From Comamonadaceae bacterium (GTDB lineage Bacteria; Pseudomonadota; Gammaproteobacteria; Burkholderiales; Burkholderiaceae_C): 20,896 nucleotides of DNA. Under the pieces are notes generated by a model. The model was given only the letters and a program-made list of their open reading frames with translations, was not told the origin of the DNA and made no database searches. The position numbers were made by a program, and so were the translations under genes. Every line of letters begins with the position of its first letter. Position 1 is the first letter of the stretch. The stretch lies in the NCBI GenBank assembly GCA_947374105.1, contig CANCAO010000002.1:1-20896 (forward strand), written 5' to 3'. Of the stretch, positions 1 to 9,311 are shown in pieces.

Positions 1-162
1 AAAGAGATTGGCAAGATGTTGAGCCTATCTGACGAGACCGTTAAAAATCACGTTTCAGCCATCTTGCGCGGCTTTGAAGTCAGTAACCGTACTCAGGCCG
101 TCATGGCTGCAAGCCATTTTGGCTACTTTCGATCGAACAATTCATCCCCCATCAAAGCGTGA
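1..162 (+). CDS. LuxR/NarL-family response regulator, C-terminal HTH (5' end outside window)
   Basis: Frame 1 is open from the first base to a TGA at 160-162 and gives 53 residues. They match the recognition half of a LuxR/GerE helix-turn-helix: KEIGKMLSLSDETVKNHVSA, followed by a loop and SNRTQAV, the usual ending of NarL/FixJ-type regulators. The receiver domain, if present, lies upstream of the window. The gene converges on the hybrid histidine kinase gene and the two coding regions overlap by 40 bp (123-162). That position makes it the obvious candidate output regulator for the kinase. The partnership is inferred from position only. HTH assignment is confident; the presence of a receiver domain is a family expectation. 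Confidence 0.85.
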   Translation, partial: KEIGKMLSLSDETVKNHVSAILRGFEVSNRTQAVMAASHFGYFRSNNSSPIKA

Positions 163-2093
163 ACGCGCTGATCTTTGGACCCGACTTCTTGCGACAGATG
201 CCGAAGTAAGTTGCGCAGTTTAGCCGGTCGAACAGGCTTGTGCAGTAAGGTTAAACCCACCAAGCGGGTGGACTGTATCAACTCAGGATTCGTGTCGCCA
301 CTTAGCAGGCAGGCCGGTAAATGACCCAAGGCTAATTTGCGCAAGTACAAAATAGCATCCAGGCCATTTTCTCCGCCACGTAAACGGTAATCACTGATGA
401 GCACACCGGGCTTCAAACCCTGTTCAATCAATGTCAGGGCTTGGCTTAAACCTTCGACTAAGCTAACTTCACACCCCCAAGACTCCAGCAAAGACACCAA
501 GGCCAGGGATGCCAGCGCGTCGTCTTCAATCACCAAAATCTTCAAGCCAAGTAGGTAATCTTCCAACTCGGTCACGTTTGTCTGGATACCCGCGGCGCTG
601 ACACCCATGGCAGCCACCGGCACCTCAATACTGAAGCGCGTACCCTGCCCCAAGATTGAACAAACGCCCAGCGGATGATCCAGCAACTTCGCTGTGCGTT
701 GAACAATATTGAGCCCCAATCCCAGCCCATGACTGCGGTCACGCTCGATATTACCAACCTGATAGAACTCCTTAAAAATGTCTTGTTGATGCTGTGGCGC
801 GATGCCAATGCCGGTATCCCACACCTCAATGCGCAGTTTTTGACCACCATCGGTCAGGCGGCAAGCCACCAAAACAGCTCCACTATGGGTATAGCGCAGC
901 GCATTACTCACCAAGTTCAGCAAAATTCGGTACAGCAGACTTGAGTCACTCAGCACCCACAGAGGGCTTGATCGCACTCGCAAGCCCAGCCCTTTGGCAA
1001 AGGCCTCGGGCGCTAAGGTGGTTTTTAGCTGCGTCAAAATGTCTGCAATCGGGAAAGCGCTGGCATTTACCCCAACAGCGTTGGCTTCTAGCCGGGAAAT
1101 GTCGAGCAATGCATCGAGTAAATCCTGCATTGCTTGCACCGAGAGCTCAAGATTGATAATCAGTGCCTGTGTTTCATCACTGTGTGGCAGTTGTGCCAGA
1201 CGCGCCACAAACATGCCTAGCGCATGCATCGGTTGGCGCAAATCATGGCTGGCCGCTGATAAAAATTGCGACTTCGACAGAGTGGCCATCTCGGCTTCTT
1301 CTTTTTTCTCCCTCAGCTCATATGTGACCTCGTTGACACGCTGCTCAAGCTCGTCACGTCCACGTTCCAGACGTTCGGCCATCTGGTTCACACCGTGTTG
1401 TAAGTCTTGCAGTGGATCATCCGCCTGCACAGTTATCCGTGCCGACAACTCATCGTGCCCAAGGCGATCAATCATGTCCGAAACCTTCAATATCGGACGA
1501 ATCACGCCTTTGCTAATCCAAATGGCCAACCAAACCCCTATCAGCACACCACCCAAAGTAACAACCAAACCGGCCCACATCAAATTCAGTGTGCGGGCCA
1601 GAACTTCAGTGCGCGAGACCTGAATCACCACCCGCCCTAACGTCGTTGGTGCGGCTGATTTGGGTTCTTCTCCCAGAGCGTCGTCAAGCAATATCGGGGT
1701 GGACACGACAGGCCGTGTGAACACGTCATCGTTTGTGCGTTCATCCCTGAAGGAAACCACTTCGGGCAACAAATCAGGACGTTGGCTGTAAACCGATTGA
1801 CCGGCATGGGCCATCACACGGCCACCAGCGTCCACAATCATCACCGAACGGACACCCGGTTCTCTCACACCTGCTGCGGCGAGGGCTTGCAAACTTCCCA
1901 CATTGGCTGAAAAAATACCGTACTCACTGGCATCGGCAATTTGACGAAGCAGCGATTGGGCTCGCCGGGTATGTGCCTGTTCAAGGTCGCCCAGTTGGCC
2001 TATCAAAAAAATGGTAAACAGCACCATCGCCACCAGGGTGACGGGCAAGATGGCCGCCAGCAACATACGGGAGCGAATGTCCAGCACTTTCAT
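123..2093 (-). CDS. Hybrid sensor histidine kinase with BarA-like periplasmic domain, HAMP, HisKA, HATPase and receiver
   Basis: 656 aa inner-membrane kinase. Residues 10-32 and about 172-193 are transmembrane. The periplasmic part between them (about 33-170, including SEYGIF at 57-61) resembles the CHASE8/DUF2222-type sensor region of BarA. A HAMP segment follows (about 195-247), then a short coiled coil (about 245-275). The H-box SHDLRQPMHAL puts the phosphoacceptor at His283. The ATPase domain shows the N-box (LLNLVSNALRY), G1 (DTGIGI), F-box (FKEFYQ) and G2 (HGLGLGL). The C-terminal receiver has EDD at 523-525, phosphoacceptor Asp568 (ISDYRL) and Lys619 (LHKP). Its ATG overlaps the TGA of the substrate-binding-protein gene (ATGA, 2090-2093), so translation is probably coupled. 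The 3' end overlaps the convergent LuxR-type gene. All catalytic motifs are intact. The signal it senses is unknown; the operon suggests a ligand handled by the receptor and binding protein. Confidence 0.93.
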   Translation of the reverse strand: MKVLDIRSRMLLAAILPVTLVAMVLFTIFLIGQLGDLEQAHTRRAQSLLRQIADASEYGIFSANVGSLQALAAAGVREPGVRSVMIVDAGGRVMAHAGQSVYSQRPDLLPEVVSFRDERTNDDVFTRPVVSTPILLDDALGEEPKSAAPTTLGRVVIQVSRTEVLARTLNLMWAGLVVTLGGVLIGVWLAIWISKGVIRPILKVSDMIDRLGHDELSARITVQADDPLQDLQHGVNQMAERLERGRDELEQRVNEVTYELREKKEEAEMATLSKSQFLSAASHDLRQPMHALGMFVARLAQLPHSDETQALIINLELSVQAMQDLLDALLDISRLEANAVGVNASAFPIADILTQLKTTLAPEAFAKGLGLRVRSSPLWVLSDSSLLYRILLNLVSNALRYTHSGAVLVACRLTDGGQKLRIEVWDTGIGIAPQHQQDIFKEFYQVGNIERDRSHGLGLGLNIVQRTAKLLDHPLGVCSILGQGTRFSIEVPVAAMGVSAAGIQTNVTELEDYLLGLKILVIEDDALASLALVSLLESWGCEVSLVEGLSQALTLIEQGLKPGVLISDYRLRGGENGLDAILYLRKLALGHLPACLLSGDTNPELIQSTRLVGLTLLHKPVRPAKLRNLLRHLSQEVGSKDQRVHALMGDELFDRK

Positions 2094-3046
2094 GGCGTCT
2101 TCTCCGGTCGGATCAATGACTTCAAGCGCAGACTCAAGTCGTTGGCATCCAGACTCAGGCCCAGAGAATGGGCCACATTTTCATTCACACTGACGATAAA
2201 GTCGTTCGGGTACTCCGGCAAACCCAAGGGCTGGCCTTGTAAAACACCTCGCGCTATCACACCCGTCTGCTGTCCGATCTGGGTTGGCGTGGAGTAAAGA
2301 CTGAACAAGGCACCTGCCCGCACATAGGCGGGAGAAAAAGCCAGCATGGGTACCCTGGCTCGAAATGACGTCAGCAAAATATTTTGAATGTTGCCCGAGT
2401 TGTAGATATGGGCATCAGGCAAGGCCAACAAAACATCCGCGTCTTCAAGTACAGGCTTCAACCCTTTAAATACCGGCTCATTTTGAGCCACTTGGGCACT
2501 GATCAGCTGTAGGCCCCGTGCACGTACCATTGCAGCCAGCCCTTCTTCACGTTCACGCAGCATGGACTCAGGCCCCCACAGCACGCCCACTCGACGCGCC
2601 TTGGGCAAGGCCAGTTGCAACAAATCAAGCTGCCGGGTGAAAGAATGGTTCAAATACAAGGCTGACAATTGTGGTGACAGCTGGCGAGCGTTGTCACGCA
2701 AAATTCGCTCAAAACTCAGACGCGGCAGTAGCGTGCAGAGCAGCGGTGCTGGATGCTTTCTTTTAACCAGTGCACTGCACGCCTGCGTACCCAAGGCCAC
2801 AAACAAACGGGGCCGTATGGCATCAGAAGCGACCCATTCAGAAACAAGCATTTGCTGCGTTTCATTGGCAGAAATAGAAACGTCGCCTCGCCTTAGTTCT
2901 TCTAGCAAGGCACTGGCCGTCTCCTGGTAGGCAGCGCTGCGTTCGGCGCTAACAATGATCAGACTGAGTTCTGCAGCAGTCGCTTGTCCCCCTGCCAAGC
3001 AGGTGAAACAAAGAGTCAAGAGCCAGCGATGCGCAAAGCAAGTCAT
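2090..3046 (-). CDS. ABC-type substrate-binding protein (ABC_sub_bind/TrpX-like family), periplasmic
   Basis: 318 aa from the ATG at 3046. An upstream start at 3082 is possible, but starting at MTCFAHRWLLTLCFTCLAGG gives a clean signal peptide (cleavage probably after ATA-A) and begins 10 bp after the receptor stop. The body fits the two-lobed ABC_sub_bind family (PF04392): an N-terminal lobe (SLIIVSAERSAAYQE), RVGVLWGP at the start of the second lobe, DVLLALPDAHIYN, and the characteristic ending NDFIVSVNENVAHSLGLSL. Family members bind small ligands; the ligand here is not predictable. No permease or ATPase gene accompanies it. It lies between a TonB receptor and a hybrid kinase, with a 4-bp ATGA overlap to the kinase, so a role as periplasmic ligand carrier or sensor for the kinase is more likely than transport. 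That role is inference. Confidence 0.85.
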   Translation of the reverse strand: MTCFAHRWLLTLCFTCLAGGQATAAELSLIIVSAERSAAYQETASALLEELRRGDVSISANETQQMLVSEWVASDAIRPRLFVALGTQACSALVKRKHPAPLLCTLLPRLSFERILRDNARQLSPQLSALYLNHSFTRQLDLLQLALPKARRVGVLWGPESMLREREEGLAAMVRARGLQLISAQVAQNEPVFKGLKPVLEDADVLLALPDAHIYNSGNIQNILLTSFRARVPMLAFSPAYVRAGALFSLYSTPTQIGQQTGVIARGVLQGQPLGLPEYPNDFIVSVNENVAHSLGLSLDANDLSLRLKSLIRPEKTP

Positions 3047-3056
3047 GGGCCAAACT

Positions 3057-5030
3057 TCAATTTTCCAGTTTGAGCATGACAAAAGCCTGCTGCCTGAAAT
3101 AGGTATTGGCTAAAAAATCGGGGTAGGACGGCCCCAAGTTTTGCACAACAAATGACACCTCACCTCGCTTGGAGCCAAGTCGCAGTTGCTTGGCAAGACG
3201 CAGATCGGTTCGACTCATGGCTGGAGCCATTAAATTGGCTGTGCCACTGAAACTTGTGCTGTCGGACTGAGTGTGCATCACGCTAAAGTCCAAACTGCCT
3301 GGCAGGCTTTGCATGAACATCAGGCCCATGCTGGAAAAGGGCTTGGCCTTGAAGGTACCGTTATCGGTCCAACTGCTGTCCACATAAGACTGATTGAAGA
3401 TTAAATGCCCCTCCTTCCAGGGTTGCCACTTGAGCTGATATTCCACGCCCCGGATAGAAAAGTTTTCGCCATTGATGAAATCAACGGCATTTTGATCAAC
3501 CAAACCACTGCCTAGGAGGGGGTAATTGGTCGTTCGAATAAAGTCACGAATCTCTTCCTGAAAAATACGCATATCCAAGTTAAGGCTGAGTTCGGGGAAA
3601 TCCCCCAGATAGCCGATTTCCTTGGCGACAATGCCTTCGGCCCGTACATTGCCGCGAGCAACGGAGGTTGAATCCAGCAGGGTACCCGCCGGTCCAAAGC
3701 CGTTTGCGCTTGGGTTGTAGTAGCGCACATTGGAAAATTTTTCAAACGTGCTGGGAGGACGATAGGCTTGAGACTCCCCGTAACGCAGCGTATGGCCTTC
3801 AGCGAAATGCCAATTCAATGTGAGGCGCGGCGAAAAATGATCGCCACTCAAGCTGCTTTGCTCAAGCATGCCCCCCGCATTGAGCACCCAATCCCGGTGC
3901 ATACGCCATTCCGCATTACCAAAAATTCGCGAGAAATCGGTCACGAATTCACTATCGGTATTGAACACTGGCCTGGAAACGATGCCTTCACGACGTAACT
4001 CACCGCCCCAGACCACCCGCAAATCAGGGCCCGCTCGAAAAGTATGTTGCAAAGACAGGTTGTCGTTACTGGCGCGTCCACTGAAGTCAACGAGCAAACC
4101 GGAGACCAACGGAGTGCCATGTATAAAACGGTCAATACCCTGCTCACTTGTGTGGGACAACTGAAAGGCCAAGTCCTGATCGAGTCCCAGGTTGTGTCGC
4201 CAGTCCAACTGTAAAAAAGTGGTGTCCATGACCCGGTTACGCGGCAGATTGCCTTCCTGAGCGGCAAAACCAATACCTGACTCAATCACCGACTGACCGG
4301 CACGCAACTCAATTTGATCCGCCGCACCAAGACGCAAGTCGCTGCGGAAATTGACGCGGCTCACCTGGTTCGGACCACTCGCACCGATCAAACCGTTGTC
4401 TGCACGCCGATCCACCCCAAGTCGATAGCGGGCCGTGTCATCGCCCCACCCCAGGCGAACCAATTCGTCCTGAATGCCATTACTCCCAGAGGCCGCCTGG
4501 GCTTGCACACCCAGAGTATCAAGCGTGTCACGCGTAATGATGTTGATGGTGCCCAGAAACGCGCGAGCGCCATAAGCGGCGGAGTTGGAGCCACGCAGGA
4601 CCTCGATCCGCTCAATGTCTTCAATCGCCACGGCCTGCAATCCTGGGCCTGTGCTGCCCTGCAAATACGGCGAGTAAACAGAGCGGCCATCCACCATGAC
4701 TTGGACATGGTTAGCAAAGTCGCCCCAGTTGCCGTGGTAACTACCCTGAGGTGCGTTGCCCTCAAATGAATTACTGACCTGAAACCCCGGCACCAAACGC
4801 AACAAGTCGGCCACGTCGCGAGCACCGGTCATCCGAATGGTTCGACGGTCCAGAATTGTGACGGCTCCTGGGGTCTCATCCAGTCGCTGCGGTAATCGTG
4901 ACACCGACAGGACGATGGGCATGTCACTCAAAAAATCTTTCTCAGACACCGTGCTTATCGTCTGCGCCCATGCGCTCTGATGGGCTATACCCATCAGGCC
5001 CACCACCATGAAACAACTCAAACTCCTCAT
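3057..5030 (-). CDS. TonB-dependent outer-membrane receptor
   Basis: 657 aa. A GGAG at 5037-5040 supports the ATG at 5030. The signal peptide ends near SAWA-Q (residue 22). A short stretch PIVLSVSRLPQ (38-48) is a candidate TonB box. The plug domain follows (about 50-168) with DETPGAVTILDRRTIRMTGA, DLLRLVPGF and IERIEVLRGSNSAAYGARAF, all typical of TonB receptors. The remainder is beta-barrel-like, with alternating aromatic strands. Odd point: the last residue is Asn (MLKLEN), not the usual terminal Phe or Trp of outer-membrane proteins. The substrate is not evident; siderophore, vitamin or other chelate are all open. It is the first gene of an operon with the binding protein (10 bp downstream) and the hybrid kinase. 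It is divergent from moaA across about 95 bp, but nothing else ties it to molybdenum. Confidence 0.92.
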   Translation of the reverse strand: MRSLSCFMVVGLMGIAHQSAWAQTISTVSEKDFLSDMPIVLSVSRLPQRLDETPGAVTILDRRTIRMTGARDVADLLRLVPGFQVSNSFEGNAPQGSYHGNWGDFANHVQVMVDGRSVYSPYLQGSTGPGLQAVAIEDIERIEVLRGSNSAAYGARAFLGTINIITRDTLDTLGVQAQAASGSNGIQDELVRLGWGDDTARYRLGVDRRADNGLIGASGPNQVSRVNFRSDLRLGAADQIELRAGQSVIESGIGFAAQEGNLPRNRVMDTTFLQLDWRHNLGLDQDLAFQLSHTSEQGIDRFIHGTPLVSGLLVDFSGRASNDNLSLQHTFRAGPDLRVVWGGELRREGIVSRPVFNTDSEFVTDFSRIFGNAEWRMHRDWVLNAGGMLEQSSLSGDHFSPRLTLNWHFAEGHTLRYGESQAYRPPSTFEKFSNVRYYNPSANGFGPAGTLLDSTSVARGNVRAEGIVAKEIGYLGDFPELSLNLDMRIFQEEIRDFIRTTNYPLLGSGLVDQNAVDFINGENFSIRGVEYQLKWQPWKEGHLIFNQSYVDSSWTDNGTFKAKPFSSMGLMFMQSLPGSLDFSVMHTQSDSTSFSGTANLMAPAMSRTDLRLAKQLRLGSKRGEVSFVVQNLGPSYPDFLANTYFRQQAFVMLKLEN

Positions 5031-5087
5031 TCACAACTCCATGATCTTTGTTTTTCCCATCATCCTAATCTGCACTGTGTTCCGCCC

Positions 5088-5114
5088 CGCCTGTGAAACC
5101 ATCACGAACAGGCG
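5088..5114. repeat. Short inverted repeat in the divergent receptor/moaA intergenic region
   Basis: CGCCTGT (5088-5094) and ACAGGCG (5108-5114) are perfect 7-bp inverted arms separated by 13 nt. They lie in the 95-bp gap between the receptor start and the moaA ATG at 5126, and cover an alternative in-frame GTG at 5093. The repeat could be an operator half-site pair or a weak mRNA hairpin just before the moaA ribosome site. I could not assign a convincing sigma-70 promoter to either strand in this gap. Confidence 0.35.
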
Positions 5115-5125
5115 ACAATAACAGT

Positions 5126-6313
5126 ATGTCCGAACGAGTCATACCCTTGATAGATCAGCGCGCCTTTGAACGGGTCGCCACACTGACCGCACCTGCTGCG
5201 GCCTTCACCCAAACCACCCGTATCAACGCCAACGGCCTACTGGCTGACCGCCTAGGCCGCCCACTGCATGACCTGCGCATCAGCGTGACCGACCGCTGCA
5301 ACTTTCGCTGCAGCTACTGCATGCCCAAAGAGGTGTTTGACAAAGACTACGCTTACCTACCCCACAGTTCACTTTTGTCGTTTGAAGAAATCACCCGCGT
5401 GGCCCGGCTGTTTGCCGCCCACGGTGTGCGCAAAATCCGTCTGACGGGCGGTGAGCCGCTGCTGCGAAAAAACCTGGAGGTGCTGATCGAGCAGCTTGCC
5501 GCTCTGCGCACTGTCGATGGTCAGCCACTGGACTTGACCCTCACCACCAATGGCTCACTGCTCACACGCAAGGCGCAAGCCCTCAAAGCTGCTGGTCTGA
5601 ACCGCGTGACGGTGAGCTTGGATGGGCTGGACGACGCCGTGTTTCGCCGCATGAACGACGTGGATTTCCCCGTGGCCGACGTGCTGGCAGGCATTGAGGC
5701 GGCGCGTGCAGCGGGTCTGGGCCAGGATGGCAAAGGCGGTGGTTTGAAAGTGAATATGGTCGTCAAACGCGGCACCAACGAGCAAGAAATTTTGTCCATG
5801 GTGCGGCACTTCAAAGGCACGGGCATTGTGTTGCGCTTCATCGAGTACATGGATGTGGGCGCGACCAACGGCTGGCGCATGGACGAGGTGCTGCCCTCGG
5901 CAGAAGTCGTCCAACTCATTCACGCAGAACACCCGCTGATTCAACTTGACCCCACGGTGGCGGGCGAAACCGCCGAGCGCTGGGGCTTTGCTGATGCCGC
6001 AGGCCGTCACGACAAAACCGCCGGTGAAATCGGCGTGATCAGCAGCGTGACGCAAGCCTTTTGCCACGACTGCAACCGCGCCCGCCTCTCCACCGAGGGC
6101 AAGCTCTACCTGTGCCTGTTTGCCACGCAAGGCCATGACCTGCGCAGCCTCATACGCACAGGGGCCAGCGACGCGGACATCGAATCCGCCATCGGCCACA
6201 TCTGGCAGGGCCGCAGCGACCGCTACTCCGAGCTGCGCAGCACGATGGGCCCGGACACAACGACCTTGGCACCTGGCCAGCGCCGTGTCGAAATGAGCTA
6301 CATAGGCGGCTAA
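5126..6313 (+). CDS. moaA: GTP 3',8-cyclase (molybdenum cofactor biosynthesis protein A)
   Basis: Radical-SAM enzyme that, with MoaC, converts GTP to cyclic pyranopterin monophosphate, the first step of molybdenum cofactor synthesis. From the ATG at 5126 it has 395 aa. The radical-SAM cluster is CNFRCSYC (Cys58, Cys62, Cys65) and GGEP is at 108-111. The C-terminal cluster has CHDC (Cys313, Cys316) and Cys330, and the protein ends in the Gly-Gly tail needed for activity (SYIGG). It is longer than E. coli MoaA (about 329 aa) because of a roughly 40-residue N-terminal extension and a glycine-rich insertion near 197-207. An in-frame GTG at 5093 would add 11 residues; the ATG is preferred, although neither has a strong ribosome site. 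mobA follows after 6 bp and moeA overlaps mobA, so this is a Moco operon. moaC, moaD and moaE are not in the window. Confidence 0.96.
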   Translation: MSERVIPLIDQRAFERVATLTAPAAAFTQTTRINANGLLADRLGRPLHDLRISVTDRCNFRCSYCMPKEVFDKDYAYLPHSSLLSFEEITRVARLFAAHGVRKIRLTGGEPLLRKNLEVLIEQLAALRTVDGQPLDLTLTTNGSLLTRKAQALKAAGLNRVTVSLDGLDDAVFRRMNDVDFPVADVLAGIEAARAAGLGQDGKGGGLKVNMVVKRGTNEQEILSMVRHFKGTGIVLRFIEYMDVGATNGWRMDEVLPSAEVVQLIHAEHPLIQLDPTVAGETAERWGFADAAGRHDKTAGEIGVISSVTQAFCHDCNRARLSTEGKLYLCLFATQGHDLRSLIRTGASDADIESAIGHIWQGRSDRYSELRSTMGPDTTTLAPGQRRVEMSYIGG

Positions 6314-6319
6314 AACAAA

Positions 6320-6929
6320 ATGATTACTCCTCAAGAAATTACCGGCATCATCCTAGCCGGAGGCCGTGGCTCCCGCATGGGGGGCATAGATAAAGGTTTG
6401 CAAAACTTCAACGGCATGCCACTGGCCTTGCACACGCTGATGAGGCTGCAAATGCAAGTGGGGGCTGTGATGGTCAACGCCAACCGCAACCTAGCCGCCT
6501 ATGAGTCGTTTGGCACCTCGGTATGGCCTGATGTGATCAGCGACTTTGCCGGGCCACTGGCGGGCTTTCTCACCGGGCTAGAGCGCTGCGAAAGCCCCTA
6601 CCTAGTCACCGTGCCCTGTGACACACCGCTGTTCCCCTTGGATCTGGTATCCCGCCTGGCCGAAGCACTGGAGCGCGACGATGCCGACATCGCCATGGCC
6701 GCCGCCCCTGAACCCGATAAGGATGGGCACATGCATCTGCGCACCCAACCCGTGTTCTGTCTGCTGCGCATCGACCTCATGGAGAGCCTGGTGGCCTTCA
6801 CCCAAGGCGGTGGCCGCAAGATTGACGCGTGGACGGCACAACACAAAACCGTGGTCGTGCCGTTTGACCAGCCCGGCGACAGTGCCCAGGCCTTTGCCAA
6901 TGCCAACACGCTGACGGAGTTGCATCAAC

Positions 6930-6943
<14 letters not shown>
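6320..6943 (+). CDS. mobA: Molybdenum cofactor guanylyltransferase
   Basis: 207 aa cytoplasmic enzyme that transfers GMP from GTP to Mo-molybdopterin, giving the MGD cofactor used by DMSO-reductase-family enzymes such as nitrate reductases and formate dehydrogenases. The nucleotide-binding signature [16 protein letters not shown] is at residues 12-27 and a metal-binding VPCDTPLFP motif is near 98-106 (Asp101). Length fits the family (about 190-210 aa). It starts 6 bp after the moaA stop and its last 14 bp overlap the start of moeA, so the three genes are almost certainly co-transcribed and partly coupled. Confidence 0.95.
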
Positions 6944-8261
<1,318 letters not shown>

Positions 8262-8385
8262 AACCTGATCAAAAAATATTGCAAAGCGCCTGTCAACCTC
8301 TCCCAAAACTGCGCCGTTACACTAGTACCTCCGAAAAAATTTCGAGGATTTTTACACCTACTGTCACTCTTTAAGGAATTCCAAA

Positions 8386-8679
8386 ATGAACAAACTCCTC
8401 GCTACCCTGATCGCCGGCCTGTTTGCTGTTGCTGCATTTGCACAAACTCCCGCTGCACCTGCCGCTCCCGCCATGCCTGCAGCAATGACAGCACCAGCAG
8501 CAACGGCCACCCCTGCCAAGGCCGACGCCAAAGCAGACGCCATGAAAATGAAGGAAGAAAAGGCCGCTGCAGCCAAGAAGGCAAAAGAAGAAAAAGCCGC
8601 AGCTCGCAAAGCCAAGGCAGAAGCCAAAAAAGCCAAAGCCGCAGCCAAGAAGGCAAAAGCTGAAGAGATGAAGAAGTAA
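8386..8679 (+). CDS. Small exported Lys/Ala-rich low-complexity protein
   Basis: 97 aa; AAGGAA at 8373-8378 supports the ATG. Residues 1-19 (MNKLLATLIAGLFAVAAFAQ) form a clear signal peptide with cleavage after AFA. The mature protein starts with an Ala/Pro/Thr stretch (TPAAPAAPAMPAAM) and then becomes a strongly basic Lys/Ala/Glu repeat (KKAKEEK, RKAKAEAKKAKAAAKKAKAE) reminiscent of histone-H1 tails. It has no cysteine and only the signal-peptide Phe is aromatic. Function is unknown; a periplasmic structural or polyanion-binding role is only a guess. It is preceded by 124 bp without a gene and followed immediately by a strong terminator, so it is probably monocistronic. Signal peptide, RBS and terminator make it a real gene despite low complexity. 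Confidence 0.8.
   Translation: MNKLLATLIAGLFAVAAFAQTPAAPAAPAMPAAMTAPAATATPAKADAKADAMKMKEEKAAAAKKAKEEKAAARKAKAEAKKAKAAAKKAKAEEMKK
8569..8659 (+). repeat. Internal 19-nt direct repeats in the Lys/Ala-rich gene
   Basis: GCAGCCAAGAAGGCAAAAG occurs exactly at 8569-8587 and again at 8641-8659, 72 bp (24 codons) apart and in frame. Degenerate AAAGCC/AAGGC units lie between. This suggests the basic tail grew by in-frame duplication and may vary in length between strains. Confidence 0.7.
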
Positions 8680-8693
8680 TTCAGCTCCAAGCC

Positions 8694-8723
8694 CCAAAAA
8701 GCCCGCCGCCTGCGGGCTTTTTT
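8694..8723 (+). terminator. Intrinsic terminator after the Lys/Ala-rich gene
   Basis: AAAAAGCCCGC (8696-8706), loop CGCCT, GCGGGCTTTTTT (8712-8723). GC-rich stem followed by six T, 14 bp after the stop codon at 8679. The flanking A and T runs let it work in both directions. Confidence 0.9.
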
Positions 8724-8748
8724 CTGTCTGAATCACGGCAAATCAACC

Positions 8749-8770
8749 GGTCTGCGCTACGCTACAGACC
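8749..8770. repeat. Small inverted repeat upstream of the DUF192 gene
   Basis: GGTCTG (8749-8754) and CAGACC (8765-8770) flank CGCTACGCTA, itself two copies of CGCTA. It lies 25 bp before the ATG at 8796. It could be an operator or a weak leader hairpin. No -35/-10 pair is obvious beside it. Confidence 0.3.
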
Positions 8771-8795
8771 ATCCCGCAACGATCCATCTCATCCC

Positions 8796-9251
8796 ATGAA
8801 GCCCTTTTTCACTCACCTCGCCCTCTTGATGTGGACTCTGGCAAGCAGCGCACAGGCACAAGAAGCACCTCAATTGAATCTGACACGGCTACAACTCACG
8901 GCCGGCATGCATTTGATCGACACACAACTGGCCTTGAGCCCTGAGCACCGCACCATCGGCCTGATGTTCAGGAAAGAGATGCCGCAAAACGAAGGCATGT
9001 TGTTTGTGTTTGAACAACCTTCCGTCCAATGCTTCTGGATGAAAAACACACTGCTACCCCTGACTGCCGCATTTGTGGCTGACGACGGCGCCATCGTCAA
9101 TCTGGAAGACATGAAACCGCAGACCACCAACTCTCATTGTTCGACCCAACCTGTGCGTTACGTGCTGGAAATGAACCAGGGTTGGTTTGCCAAGCGGGGC
9201 ATCAAAGCCGGGACAAAGCTAGGTGGGAAACCCTTTATGAGCACTCGATAG
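8796..9251 (+). CDS. DUF192 family exported protein
   Basis: 151 aa. Signal peptide MKPFFTHLALLMWTLASSAQA, cleavage near residue 21. The remainder is a complete DUF192 (PF02643) domain with the hallmarks LALSPEHRTIGLMFRKEMP, GMLFVFE, CFWMKNTLLPL, AAFVADDGAIV and PVRYVLEMNQGWFAKRGIKAGTKL. The biochemical role of this family is not established; members are small, secreted or periplasmic, and often stand alone. The gene follows a terminator, so it has its own promoter in 8724-8795, and the next gene is 60 bp downstream on the same strand. No strong Shine-Dalgarno is visible before the ATG. Confidence 0.92.
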   Translation: MKPFFTHLALLMWTLASSAQAQEAPQLNLTRLQLTAGMHLIDTQLALSPEHRTIGLMFRKEMPQNEGMLFVFEQPSVQCFWMKNTLLPLTAAFVADDGAIVNLEDMKPQTTNSHCSTQPVRYVLEMNQGWFAKRGIKAGTKLGGKPFMSTR

Positions 9252-9311
9252 AATGAAATCTCTGGGTGGCCTAAACGCCGCTTATCGTTTCAACAACCAA
9301 AGGATTCAACC

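Noticed and set aside
450..470. CTTCGACTAAGCTAA, resembling one arm of the moeA palindrome
   Set aside because: No matching second arm follows. The string encodes conserved-context receiver residues of the kinase and the similarity is short.
5031..5125. Molybdenum cofactor riboswitch upstream of moaA
   Set aside because: The whole gap is about 95 bp and shared with a divergent promoter. Only a 7-bp inverted repeat is visible, far short of the multi-stem Moco motif.
5555..6334. Long open frame on the minus strand opposite moaA (259 codons)
   Set aside because: It is a shadow of GC-rich moaA coding sequence. The translation is His/Ala/Val-rich without domain signatures.
8364..8736. Phe/Ala/Leu-rich frames opposite the Lys/Ala-rich gene
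   Set aside because: Antisense of a low-complexity Lys/Ala stretch inevitably gives hydrophobic open frames. The plus-strand gene has the signal peptide, ribosome site and terminator.
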